Positions 8,963 to 16,778 of a stretch of DNA of 32,243 nt are shown here, piece by piece (position 1 is the first letter of the stretch; every line of letters starts with the position of its first letter). The notes under the pieces are model-generated. The model ran no database searches, was not told where the DNA came from, and saw only the letters and a program-made list of their open reading frames with translations. Made by a program: the position numbers and the translations under genes. The stretch comes from an uncultured Collinsella sp. (GTDB lineage: Bacteria; Actinomycetota; Coriobacteriia; Coriobacteriales; Coriobacteriaceae), in contig CABUNB010000027.1 in NCBI GenBank assembly GCA_902492755.1, positions 1 through 32,243 on the forward strand, written 5' to 3'.

Positions 8963-8984
8963 GCACTTTACGCTATCAAAGTGC
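8963..8984. promoter_or_regulatory. palindromic operator candidate upstream of the M20-MFS operon
   Basis: GCACTTT (8963-8969) and AAAGTGC (8978-8984) form a perfect 7-bp dyad with 8 bases between, 30 bases upstream of the start codon. The position fits a repressor site over or just after a promoter. No convincing -35/-10 pair can be assigned, and no regulator gene is adjacent. Confidence 0.4.
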
Positions 8985-9014
8985 GTGCTGCAAAAACGTT
9001 ACTGGAGGGCATCT

Positions 9015-10316
9015 ATGGCACCAGCTCTGTCCGATTTTCAACCGCAACCAGCGCCTCAGGCTACCACAGCGGCGCAGACCGCTATCGGCGACGGTCTTGT
9101 CGCAGAAGCTCAGGCTTTTGCGGACGAGCTCGCTGCGTGGCGCCACGATCTACACCAGATGCCCGAGCTGGGTAACAATCTTCCGCAGACGTCTGCCTAT
9201 ATCCAGGCACGTCTGGACGAGATGGACATCCCCCATACCACGCTCGTCGACGGCTCCTGTGTTGTTGGCCTGATCGGTGCCGGTGCGGCCGCGGCCGCTC
9301 AGGGCAATGGCACGTGCAAGGACGAGCAGGCCGGAACGGTCGTCATGCTCCGAGGCGATATGGATGCCCTACCCGTTGTCGAGGAATCCGGCGAGCCCTT
9401 TGCATCCACCAATGGTTGCATGCATGCTTGCGGTCACGATATGCACGCGACGGCGCTGCTTGGTGCGGCGCGCCTGCTCAAGGCCCGCGAGGCCGAGCTT
9501 GTGGAGGCCAACGCCACGGTGAAATTGCTGTTCCAGCCGGGCGAGGAGACCTTTGAGGGAGCACGCGCTGCCATCGCCGATGGCCTGCTGCAGAACCCGC
9601 GCCCTCAGGCGGCCTTTGCTATGCATGTCAACAGCCAGTCGCCGCTTGGCCTGGTGCTCTACGGCAGTCCAGCGCTTTCGGGCGTGTACGGTTTCCGCAT
9701 CACGCTCCAGGGCAAGGGCGGCCATGGCTCGAGCCCCGAGATCTGCATCGACCCCATCACGGCCGGCGTCCATGTGCACCTGGCGCTCCAGGAGCTTATC
9801 GCCCGCGAGGTGCCGGCGGCCAAGGAAGTCGCACTTACCGTTGGTAAGTTCGCCGGCGGCTTGGCGGCCAACGTCATCCCCGACACCTGCGTGCTCGAGG
9901 GAACGCTGCGCGGCTTTGATGTTGAGCTCATGGCTCACCTCAAGACCCGCATCGCGGAGGTCGTTAACGGCGTTGCCACGACCTATCGTACGCCGGCGAC
10001 CATCGAGACGCTTTCGGATGTTCCGCCGCTTGTACTCGACAGCGATATGACTCAGGCGTCGCTTGGCTACGTGGGCGCAGTGCTGCCCAAGGCGGCTTTC
10101 TTGCCGCTTTTCCACGCCATGGCGAGTGAGGACTTCGCGCTTATCTCGAGCGAGATTCCGAGTGCGTACTTTACCGTGGGCGCGGCCGTAACCGACACGG
10201 ACGAACACTTTGCCCAGCACCATCCCAAGGCGCGTTTTAACGATGCCGAGCTTCCTCTCGGCGCCGCGGCTTATGCCGCCGTCGCTTTGGGCTATATCGC
10301 CGACCACAAGGAGTAA
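9015..10316 (+). CDS. M20-family amidohydrolase (M20D peptidase-like)
   Basis: A cytosolic metal-dependent hydrolase of amide bonds in N-acyl amino acids or related conjugates (HipO/IAA-amino acid hydrolase type). The metal motifs are intact: GDMDALP (114-120), CGHDMHAT (139-146, Cys and two His) and PGEETFEGA (175-183, catalytic and ligand Glu). The C-terminal HP/Ga motif of the family appears as HHPKARFNDAELPLGA near 400. Length from the ATG at 9015 is 433 residues, in the family range. An open frame extends upstream to 8904, but ATG 9015 has GGAGGG 6 bases ahead, so it is preferred. The gene is three bases from a downstream MFS carrier. This suggests import of a conjugate followed by hydrolysis, or export of the product. 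The substrate is unknown. Confidence 0.9.
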   Translation: MAPALSDFQPQPAPQATTAAQTAIGDGLVAEAQAFADELAAWRHDLHQMPELGNNLPQTSAYIQARLDEMDIPHTTLVDGSCVVGLIGAGAAAAAQGNGTCKDEQAGTVVMLRGDMDALPVVEESGEPFASTNGCMHACGHDMHATALLGAARLLKAREAELVEANATVKLLFQPGEETFEGARAAIADGLLQNPRPQAAFAMHVNSQSPLGLVLYGSPALSGVYGFRITLQGKGGHGSSPEICIDPITAGVHVHLALQELIAREVPAAKEVALTVGKFAGGLAANVIPDTCVLEGTLRGFDVELMAHLKTRIAEVVNGVATTYRTPATIETLSDVPPLVLDSDMTQASLGYVGAVLPKAAFLPLFHAMASEDFALISSEIPSAYFTVGAAVTDTDEHFAQHHPKARFNDAELPLGAAAYAAVALGYIADHKE

Positions 10317-10319
10317 CTA

Positions 10320-11624
10320 ATGCCCCAGCAGCGTAAGTTCTTCCCCGGCTGGCTCGTGGTGACCTCCGGCTTCGTGATCATGGCCACGTGCTACACGATT
10401 TTCGTCAACTGCATGAGCCTGTTCCAGCCGCTGATCGTCAGCGACCTGGGCATTTCCCTTGCGCAGTACAACATTTCCAACGCTATCTCCACCGTGGTGA
10501 GCGTCGTGGGTTCGCTCGTTATCGGCCATGTTGCCGATAAGGTGAGTGGCCGCGTATTGGGCTCGCTCACCGTTATCGCTACCTCGGCGGTGCTCGCGGG
10601 CATGAGCTTTGTGGGTGAGCTTTGGCAGGTCTATGTGCTCTTTGCCGTTTCGGGCTGCTTCGCTGTGGCCTCGACCCGTCTGCTCATTAGCCTGGTGACC
10701 GCCAACTGGTTTACCGCCAAACGCGGCCTTGCCATTTCCATCGCACTTTCGGGTTCGGGCTTTGGCGGAGCCATTCTCTCGCCGATCGTGAGCTCGCTTA
10801 TCGTGAGTGTTGGCTGGCGCTCTGCGTTCCTGGTACTCGCTGCCGTCTGCATGGTGGCGGCACTGCCCATCACGGCCTATTCCTTCCGCACCAAGCCTTC
10901 CGAGATCGGCCTTAAGCCGCTCGGCGAGAACCCTGGCGATCCGTCCGTCTCGACGGCTGGCGACAAGGACGAGCACACGGCGCCCGAGGTTAGCGTCGGC
11001 TGGTCTCGTATCAAGAAGAGCCCGGCGTTTTGGCTGCTTGTCGTCGCCTTCCTCTTTATGGGTCTCGTTAACGGCGCCATCTTGCCCAACCAGGTCACCA
11101 ACATGACGAGCGTTACCGTCAACGGCGCCAAGATCGTCACGGGCGGCCACGATCCCATGTGGGCAGGTACTGTGCTTTCGGCCTATATGGTTACCGTCGT
11201 TATCGCCAAGATCTCGCTCGGCGCGATCTATGACCGTTTTGGCCTGCGCTTTGGCAATATCCTTGGCTCCGTTGCGTGCATTATCGCCTGCGTGGCGCTG
11301 TGCTTCCCGACGACGGACCTCGGTCCCATTGTCGCCGCTGTGAGCTTTGGTATCGGAACGTGCATGGGCACCATCACGCCTACCATCGCCGCGTCCAAGC
11401 AGTTTGGCATGGCCGACCTCGGCAAGGTCACGGGCACCATTACCTCGCTCGAGATGGTCGGCGGCACCGTGGGCGCTATCGTCTCGGGCGTGCTGTTCGA
11501 TGCCACGGGCTCCTTTGCGAGCACCTGGATCGTGTGCCTGGTGTGTTCTGCGGTCATGCTCGTATTCCTGTTGGCCTCGGAGCCCATCGCCGCCAAGCTG
11601 CGCGCAAGCGTGGCGGGGGAGTAG
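10320..11624 (+). CDS. MFS transporter (oxalate/formate antiporter-like, OFA group)
   Basis: A 434-residue major facilitator protein with about 12 membrane helices in two halves joined by a polar linker (about 190-235). The start KFFPGWLVVTSGFVIM and the second-half motif GAIYDRFGLRFGN (loop 8-9) fit the OFA/monocarboxylate-type MFS group. It would carry an organic acid or amino-acid derivative; the exact substrate is not readable. The AAGGAG ribosome-binding site overlaps the stop of the amidohydrolase and the start is 3 bases later, so the two are coupled. The partner enzyme suggests the transported compound is its substrate or product. Confidence 0.88.
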   Translation: MPQQRKFFPGWLVVTSGFVIMATCYTIFVNCMSLFQPLIVSDLGISLAQYNISNAISTVVSVVGSLVIGHVADKVSGRVLGSLTVIATSAVLAGMSFVGELWQVYVLFAVSGCFAVASTRLLISLVTANWFTAKRGLAISIALSGSGFGGAILSPIVSSLIVSVGWRSAFLVLAAVCMVAALPITAYSFRTKPSEIGLKPLGENPGDPSVSTAGDKDEHTAPEVSVGWSRIKKSPAFWLLVVAFLFMGLVNGAILPNQVTNMTSVTVNGAKIVTGGHDPMWAGTVLSAYMVTVVIAKISLGAIYDRFGLRFGNILGSVACIIACVALCFPTTDLGPIVAAVSFGIGTCMGTITPTIAASKQFGMADLGKVTGTITSLEMVGGTVGAIVSGVLFDATGSFASTWIVCLVCSAVMLVFLLASEPIAAKLRASVAGE

Positions 11625-11656
11625 CGGGTCGCCGCCTATTCCTGTTTGCCTGTTCT

Positions 11657-11724
11657 GCCCGTGGCTGCCTTGGAAGCCGAATGGATGCTCGTACCATCAT
11701 TCGGTTTCCAAGGCGGCCGCGGGC
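11657..11724 (+). repeat. long hairpin 1 of 3 between the MFS gene and hisS
   Basis: Arms at 11658-11683 and 11698-11723 pair over 26 bp (27 with the outer G-C) around a 14-base loop. Three positions depart from Watson-Crick pairing, and all three are G-U in plus-strand RNA but would be A-C in minus-strand RNA. No T-run follows, so it is not a simple terminator, although it is placed to protect or end the MFS transcript. Confidence 0.75.
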
Positions 11725-11733
11725 CTACGAAAT

Positions 11734-11795
11734 GATCCCTATTCCTCCGTCCCCAAGGGATCACGTGATCCGAAGGGGACGGAGGAAAAGGGATC
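11734..11795. repeat. long dyad 2 of 3, GGGGACGGAGGA type
   Basis: Nested perfect dyads: GATCCCT with AGGGATC on the outside, TTCCTCCGTCCCC (11742-11754) with its complement (11775-11787), and the central palindrome GGATCACGTGATCC (11758-11771). Together they give a 62-base near-palindrome with only small internal mismatches. Confidence 0.75.
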
Positions 11796-11870
11796 ACAAA
11801 CAGCGGCGGCGCGTCTGGCCGAACGAGTCCCCATACCCTCGTTCGGTCAGACGCGCCGCCGCTGTTTGTG
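11795..11870 (+). repeat. long hairpin 3 of 3, 33-bp stem
   Basis: Arms at 11795-11827 and 11838-11870 pair over 33 bp with a single G-U (in the plus-strand sense) and a 10-base loop. It ends 10 bases before the hisS -10 box, so the hisS -35 region lies inside the stem. Cruciform or RNA folding could affect hisS expression. Confidence 0.8.
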
Positions 11871-11879
11871 TTTGTGCCG

Positions 11880-11885
11880 TATAAT
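11880..11885 (+). promoter_or_regulatory. hisS -10 box
   Basis: A perfect TATAAT lies 42 bases upstream of the hisS start. The region 17 bases upstream is the GC-rich stem of the preceding hairpin and has no recognisable -35 hexamer. Confidence 0.5.
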
Positions 11886-11927
11886 GACCATTATCTATGA
11901 CGCGATACAAAAGAAAGGTGTTTGCCC

Positions 11928-13241
11928 ATGCAGGCACAGAAGGCGGAGGGAACCCGCGACCTTATCGGCGCCGAGATGCGCGCCTGGCAAAAGATGCAGC
12001 AGATTGCTGCCGGCGTATTCGAGCCGTTTGGCTTTAAGCCCATCGAGACGCCTGCGATCGAGCAGGTGGACGTCTTTGTCCATGGCATCGGCCAGTCGAC
12101 CGACGTCGTGCGCAAGGAGATGTTCCGCGTCTTTAGCGGCGCCAACCTGGAGCGCGTCTTTGCCGAGGGCACCGACACCAAGCTCAAGCCCAAGCAGCGC
12201 CTGGCGCTTCGTCCCGAGGGCACGGCCGGTGTGGTGCGTGCCGTCGTGGAGAACAACCTGGTGCCTCAGGGCTCCACGCCGTTTAAGGCGTACTACGCCG
12301 AGGCCATGTTCCGCGGCGAGCGTCCCCAGAAGGGCCGCCTGCGCCAGTTCCATCAGGTGGGCATCGAGTGGCTCGGCGCTCCCGATCCGGCGGCAGACGC
12401 CGAGTGCATCATCATGCTCATGGAGTTCTACAAGCGCCTGGGCTTCGACCTTTCCAAGCTCCGTCTGCTCATCAACTCGATGGGTGACGCCCAGTGCCGT
12501 CCGGCTTACCGCGAGCAGGTCAAGCAGTTTATCCTCGATCACGCAGACGAGATGTGCGACGAGTGCCGCGAGCGCGCCGAGCTCAACCCGCTGCGCGCCT
12601 TCGACTGCAAGAACGACCACTGCCGCGAGATCATGGCCAACGCGCCGCTGATGGGTGACAACCTGTGCGACGAGTGCCGCGAGCACTACGAGCAGGTCAA
12701 GCGCTATCTGGATGCCGCCGGTATCGAGTATGTCGAGGACCCCACCCTGGTGCGTGGTCTGGACTACTACACCCGCACCGTCTTTGAGGTCGAGGCCCCT
12801 GGCGCCGGTGTCGGCTCCATCGGTGGCGGCGGCCGCTATGACGGCCTGGTCGAGCTCGAGGGCGGCAAGCCCACGGCAGGCGTCGGCTTCGCTGTCGGTT
12901 TTGAGCGCGCCCTGCTGGCCCTGCAGGCCTTTGGCAGCGACCTGGGTGCCGAGGAGGCCCCGTGCGTCTATGTCGCCAACGCCGGCAAGGAGCTGCGCCA
13001 GAACGTCTTTGCCATTACGCAGGAGCTTCGCGCCGCAGGCATCGTGACCGAGGCCGACTATCAGGGCCGTTCGCTCAAGGCCCAGTTTAAGCAGGCCGAT
13101 AAGGTGGGCGCCAAGCTCATCCTGGTCTTGGGCGGCGACGAGCTTGCCGCCGGCAAGGTCAAGGTGCGCGACATGGAGAGCCATGAAGAGGTCCTTGCCG
13201 ATCTGGCCAACGTCGTCGAGGCGGTTCGCGAGCGCCTGTAG
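11928..13241 (+). CDS. hisS: Histidine--tRNA ligase
   Basis: A class II aminoacyl-tRNA synthetase that charges tRNA-His. The N-terminal EGTRDL motif is near residue 7. Motif 2 appears as AMFRGERPQKGRLRQFHQ (near 125) and the HisRS signature RGLDYYTRTVFE is near 275. A histidine-binding GGGGRYDGL stretch follows, and the C-terminal anticodon-binding domain starts near 345. A Cys-rich insertion (about 205-255) carries paired CxxC motifs and could bind a metal, as in some bacterial HisRS. The ATG at 11928 has AAAGGTG 7 bases upstream; an in-frame TTG two codons earlier is less likely. At 437 residues it is of normal length. It is transcribed alone from the TATAAT at 11880. Confidence 0.97.
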   Translation: MQAQKAEGTRDLIGAEMRAWQKMQQIAAGVFEPFGFKPIETPAIEQVDVFVHGIGQSTDVVRKEMFRVFSGANLERVFAEGTDTKLKPKQRLALRPEGTAGVVRAVVENNLVPQGSTPFKAYYAEAMFRGERPQKGRLRQFHQVGIEWLGAPDPAADAECIIMLMEFYKRLGFDLSKLRLLINSMGDAQCRPAYREQVKQFILDHADEMCDECRERAELNPLRAFDCKNDHCREIMANAPLMGDNLCDECREHYEQVKRYLDAAGIEYVEDPTLVRGLDYYTRTVFEVEAPGAGVGSIGGGGRYDGLVELEGGKPTAGVGFAVGFERALLALQAFGSDLGAEEAPCVYVANAGKELRQNVFAITQELRAAGIVTEADYQGRSLKAQFKQADKVGAKLILVLGGDELAAGKVKVRDMESHEEVLADLANVVEAVRERL

Positions 13242-13298
13242 CGCATCTTTTTGAGCTGCGGACCCGCTTGGGTGTCCCGTCCATCGCGAGCGATTGTT

Positions 13299-13338
13299 AC
13301 GGGGGTGTTTCGCATTTATGCGGAATGCCCCCGTTTGT
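13299..13338 (+). terminator. terminator after hisS
   Basis: ACGGGGG (13299-13305) pairs with CCCCCGT (13328-13334), with an inner CGCAT/ATGCG stem; TTTGTG follows. It lies about 60 bases after the hisS stop. Confidence 0.7.
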
Positions 13339-13391
13339 GTATGCCGTCCACCGAGAAATACGACCATTTAGAGCAAAAACCCTTGCAATGC

Positions 13392-13454
13392 AGAAAATAC
13401 TTTTGTGTGGTAAAGCGCAATCAGTGTCGAAAGTATTTCTCAAGCGCCTATAAT
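13392..13454 (+). promoter_or_regulatory. ppc promoter with flanking dyad
   Basis: A perfect TATAAT (13449-13454) is the -10 box; the -35 region near 13425-13431 (TGTCGAA) is weak. Upstream, AGAAAATACTTT (13392-13403) and AAAGTATTTCT (13430-13440) form an inverted repeat 26 bases apart that covers the -35 region. This arrangement fits an activator or repressor site, but the regulator is unknown. Confidence 0.5.
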
Positions 13455-13498
13455 AAATACCGCATGTTACGTGCATAGAAGGAGGAATGGGAGGAAAC

Positions 13499-16312
13499 GT
13501 GGCTGAGAACCTAAGCAACCAGTCTGTACCCGAAGCCGCGGCGCGCGTCGCTGCCGTGGTCAACCGCCTCGTTAACCGAATCGGCTCGAATGCCGAGTCC
13601 AGGGAGCGTCTCGCCGAGATCGAGATCCCCGAGGAGCTGCGCGACAATCTGGCGCTGTTCCTGCGCCTGGAGCGTCGTGTGCTTAGCGAGTATGATCCTG
13701 AGATCGCGGACCTGTTCGACAAGATCCTGTCGGCCGAGATTGTGGCCAATGCCGGCAACCCCGGTACCCGCGCTGCCGACGAGGCCGTCGACGAGCAGGG
13801 CGTGCCCACCGCCGACGAGCCCACCGCCGTGGCATTCCGTGAGGTCGTCGATCTGATCGACAGTCTGCCGCTCGATAAGCAGCAGGTCATCGTTCGCGCC
13901 TTTACGAGCTTCTTCCACCTGGCAAACCTGTCGGAGGAGAACTACCGTGTGGCGCAGCTGCGCGAGCGCGAGGCCGGTGCGTCGACCGATACCGAGGTCG
14001 ATCCCGCCAACGAGCTCACCGTCGCCTATCACCAGCTGGTGAATGAGCTGGGCGTCGAGGGCGCCAACGAGCTGCTCGGCAAGCTTGAGTTCCATCCCGT
14101 CTTTACCGCGCATCCCACCGAGGCCCGTCGCAAGGCCGTCGAGGGCAAGATTCGCCGTATCTCCAACCTGCTGGAGGAGCGTCCGCGTCTGGGCGGCTCC
14201 GACCTGGTGGAGAACGAGCGCCATATGCTGCAGGAGATTGACGCCCTGGTGCGTACGAGCCCCATCGCGCTCAAGAAGCCCACGCCGGTCGAGGAAGCCG
14301 ATACCATCATCGACATCTTCGATAACACGCTGTTCGACGTCATCCCCGTTATCTATCGTCGCTTTGACGACTGGGTGCTGGGCGACAAGGCCGGTACCGT
14401 GCCGCCGCTGTGCCCGGCGTTTTTCCATCCCGGCAGCTGGATCGGTTCCGACCGCGACGGTAACCCCAACGTCACCGCCAAGGTGAGCCGTGAGGTCGCC
14501 GCCAAGTACTTCACCCACATGGTGCTCAAGCTCGAGGACAAATGCCGCCGCATCGGCCGCAACCTCACGCTCGAGGCCACCTACAGCAAGCCGTCTGCCG
14601 AGCTCATCAACCTGTGGAACCATCAGGTCGAGATGAGCACCCAGTACACCGCACGTGCTGAGCTGATCTCCGAGCACGAGCCGCATCGCGCCGTCATGCT
14701 CGTCATGGCCGACCGTCTGAACGCCACCGTGCGCCGTATCACCGATACCATGTACCACAGCGCCGATGAGTTCCTGGAGGACCTGCGTGTCGTCCAGCGC
14801 TCGCTGGCCGCCTGCGGTGCCGTCCGTGCTGCCTACGGCCCGGTCCAGACCATCATCTGGCAGGTCGAGTCCTTCGGCTTCCACATGGTCGAGATGGAGT
14901 TCCGTCAGCACTCCGTGGTGCACGCCCGCGCCCTCAAGGATATCCACGAGAACGGTATCCATGGCGACCTGCAGCCCATGACGCGCGAGGTCATCGATAC
15001 CTTCCGCGCTATCGGCTCCATCCAAAAGCGTTACGGCAAGAAGATGGCGCACCGCTACATCATCTCGTTCACCAAGAGCGCCCAGCATGTGGCCGACGTC
15101 TTTGAGCTTGCCCACCTGTCCTTTGCACACGAGGAGGATGTCCCCGAGCTCGACGTGATTCCGCTGTTCGAGCAGCTCGAGGACCTCGAGGGCTGCGTCG
15201 ACGTGCTCGACCAGATGCTTACGCTGCCCGTGGTGCAGAAGCGCCTTGCCCAGACCAACCGCCGCATGGAGGTCATGCTGGGCTATTCCGACTCCTCCAA
15301 GGATGCCGGTCCTACCACGGCCATGCTCGCGCTGCACTCCGCGCAGGAGCGCATTGCCAAGTGGGCCGAGAAGAACGATATCGACCTGGTGCTCATGCAC
15401 GGTCGCGGCGGTGCCGTGGGCCGTGGTGGCGGTCCGGCCAACAAGGCCGTGCTGGCGCAGCCCAAGGGTTCGGTCAACTGCTTCTTTAAGCTCACCGAGC
15501 AGGGCGAGGTCATCTTTGCCCGTTACGGCAACCGCACGCTGGCTCAGCGCCATGTTGAGTCCGTTGCCGCCGCAACGCTTTTGCAGTCGGCCCCGAGCGT
15601 CGAGAAGACCAACACCGAGACCACGCAGAAGTTCTGGGATATGGCCGAGAAGCTCAACGCCGCAAGCCACGAGCGCTATCTGGACCTGCTGAACACCGAG
15701 GACTTTACACCGTGGTTCTCGACCGTGACGCCGCTGACCGAGGTCGGTCTGCTGCCGATCGGCTCGCGTCCCGCCAAGCGCGGCCTGGGTGCTAAGTCGC
15801 TCGACGACCTGCGTACCATTCCGTGGATCTTCAGCTGGAGCCAGGCGCGCATCAATCTGGCCGCTTGGTACGGCCTGGGCACCGCCTGCGAGCAGCTGGG
15901 CGACCTTGACCAGCTTAAGGCTGCCTACCAGGAGTGGCCGTTCTTCCGCACCTTTATCGACAACATCGAGATGTCGATCGCCAAGACCGACCAGCGCATC
16001 GCCAAGATGTATCTGCACCTGGGCGATCGCCAGGATCTGTCCGAGAAGGTCTTTACCGAGATGCAGCTCACCCGTAAGTGGGTCCTTGCCATCGTCGGTG
16101 ATGAATGGCCGCTGCAGCGTCGTCGCGTGCTCGGCTGCGCCGTCCGCGTGCGTAACCCCTATGTTGACGCCCTATCCATCGCCCAGGTTCGCGCCCTTCG
16201 CGAGGTGCGTATGAACCAGGACGAGATGGCCGAGGAGAAGAAGGCCGAGTACATGAGCCTGATTCTTTCGACTGTGACCGGCGTCTCGGCAGGACTGCAG
16301 AACACGGGGTAA
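13499..16312 (+). CDS. ppc: Phosphoenolpyruvate carboxylase
   Basis: It carboxylates PEP with bicarbonate to oxaloacetate, the anaplerotic entry to the C4 branch (succinate, aspartate). Catalytic motifs are intact: VFTAHPTEARRK (near 200, the catalytic His), GSWIGSDRDGNPNVT (near 320), GYSDSSKDAG (near 600) and LMHGRGGAVGRGGGP (near 635, the Arg/Gly-rich PEP-binding loop). The family's C-terminal QNTG is present. Length is about 937 residues, normal for bacteria. The GTG at 13499 (GGGAGG 4 bases upstream) is chosen over an in-frame ATG at 13487, whose Shine-Dalgarno lies only one base away; the N-terminus stays uncertain by four residues. It is a single-gene unit with its own promoter. A long hairpin element begins 21 bases after its stop. 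Confidence 0.96.
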   Translation: MAENLSNQSVPEAAARVAAVVNRLVNRIGSNAESRERLAEIEIPEELRDNLALFLRLERRVLSEYDPEIADLFDKILSAEIVANAGNPGTRAADEAVDEQGVPTADEPTAVAFREVVDLIDSLPLDKQQVIVRAFTSFFHLANLSEENYRVAQLREREAGASTDTEVDPANELTVAYHQLVNELGVEGANELLGKLEFHPVFTAHPTEARRKAVEGKIRRISNLLEERPRLGGSDLVENERHMLQEIDALVRTSPIALKKPTPVEEADTIIDIFDNTLFDVIPVIYRRFDDWVLGDKAGTVPPLCPAFFHPGSWIGSDRDGNPNVTAKVSREVAAKYFTHMVLKLEDKCRRIGRNLTLEATYSKPSAELINLWNHQVEMSTQYTARAELISEHEPHRAVMLVMADRLNATVRRITDTMYHSADEFLEDLRVVQRSLAACGAVRAAYGPVQTIIWQVESFGFHMVEMEFRQHSVVHARALKDIHENGIHGDLQPMTREVIDTFRAIGSIQKRYGKKMAHRYIISFTKSAQHVADVFELAHLSFAHEEDVPELDVIPLFEQLEDLEGCVDVLDQMLTLPVVQKRLAQTNRRMEVMLGYSDSSKDAGPTTAMLALHSAQERIAKWAEKNDIDLVLMHGRGGAVGRGGGPANKAVLAQPKGSVNCFFKLTEQGEVIFARYGNRTLAQRHVESVAAATLLQSAPSVEKTNTETTQKFWDMAEKLNAASHERYLDLLNTEDFTPWFSTVTPLTEVGLLPIGSRPAKRGLGAKSLDDLRTIPWIFSWSQARINLAAWYGLGTACEQLGDLDQLKAAYQEWPFFRTFIDNIEMSIAKTDQRIAKMYLHLGDRQDLSEKVFTEMQLTRKWVLAIVGDEWPLQRRRVLGCAVRVRNPYVDALSIAQVRALREVRMNQDEMAEEKKAEYMSLILSTVTGVSAGLQNTG

Positions 16313-16333
16313 TCGATAGCCCTGTAGTCGTTC

Positions 16334-16460
16334 GGGCCCGCCATCAGTTTACTTTTAAGCACGTCCTCGGACATGCAAGAAGCCCTCGCTGCGCACTTCG
16401 TGCGGCGAGGGCTTCTTGCGTCCTGCGGAGTGTGCCTAAAAGTAAGCTAATGGCGGGCCC
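16334..16460. repeat. 127-base hairpin element, copy 1
   Basis: The whole segment folds on itself. The outer arm is GGGCCCGCCAT with ATGGCGGGCCC (11 bp). A second arm of about 19 bp has a few mismatches. The core has TCC/GGA, an internal loop, GGAC/GTCC, an AT bulge, and then a perfect 15-bp stem starting GCAAGAAG. The apical hairpin is CGCAC-TTC-GTGCG. Copy 2 at 18862-18988 has exactly the same length and orientation and a near-identical core. It starts 21 bases after the ppc stop, and no T-run follows. Confidence 0.85.
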
Positions 16461-16505
16461 TGCGATGTCCGGTCTTCGACGGATTACTGGCTGAGAGAAG
16501 AATGG

Positions 16506-16564
16506 CGCGCTTCGCGCGTTTTGGATGGGGTCTGTCCCGGCGGCGCGTGCGGCGCTTTCGCGCC
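16506..16564 (+). other. GC-rich short hairpins between ppc and larA
   Basis: CGCGC-TTC-GCGCG followed by TTTT (16506-16522) and GGCGC-TTTC-GCGCC (16551-16564) are compact hairpins. The first looks like a weak terminator. No gene is supported in 16461-16623. Confidence 0.35.
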
Positions 16565-16623
16565 TAGCGCCTTATCGGTCGGGATTGAGATGCTTTTGGC
16601 GCTTCGCGCATTTCGACTGCGGC

Positions 16624-16656
16624 GGCCGCGACCCTTTGGGATCGCGGCCATTTTTT
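16624..16656 (+). terminator. intrinsic terminator upstream of larA
   Basis: A perfect 8-bp stem GGCCGCGA/TCGCGGCC, extendable in the loop by CC/GG, is followed by A and six Ts. It insulates larA from ppc read-through. Confidence 0.85.
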
Positions 16657-16671
16657 GTACCGCTTAAATGT

Positions 16672-16729
16672 GAACGTTCTGTTAACGGGTTGGTGGGTGG
16701 TTGGTTGTTATCGGTGAGCGGCGTATCCT
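16672..16729 (+). promoter_or_regulatory. candidate larA promoter and operator region
   Basis: A possible promoter is TTGGTT (16701-16706), a 17-base spacer and TATCCT (16724-16729). Just upstream lie two palindromes, GAACGTTC (16672-16679) and GTTAAC (16681-16686), which could be regulator sites. The nearby TetR protein is a possible regulator. All of this is inference. Confidence 0.3.
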
Positions 16730-16778
16730 TCCTACGGTTTATCTAGTGTGTTAGATGAAAGGAAGAGGGCGCTCGTCG

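Noticed and set aside
13511..16018. Long minus-strand open frames opposite ppc, feoB, aspS, hisS and the flavin oxidoreductase
   Set aside because: Each lies fully within a well-recognised gene on the other strand, has no ribosome-binding site and no recognisable domain.
16525..16746. A 73-residue plus-strand frame between ppc and larA
   Set aside because: It runs through the intrinsic terminator at 16624-16656, has no ribosome-binding site and no family resemblance.
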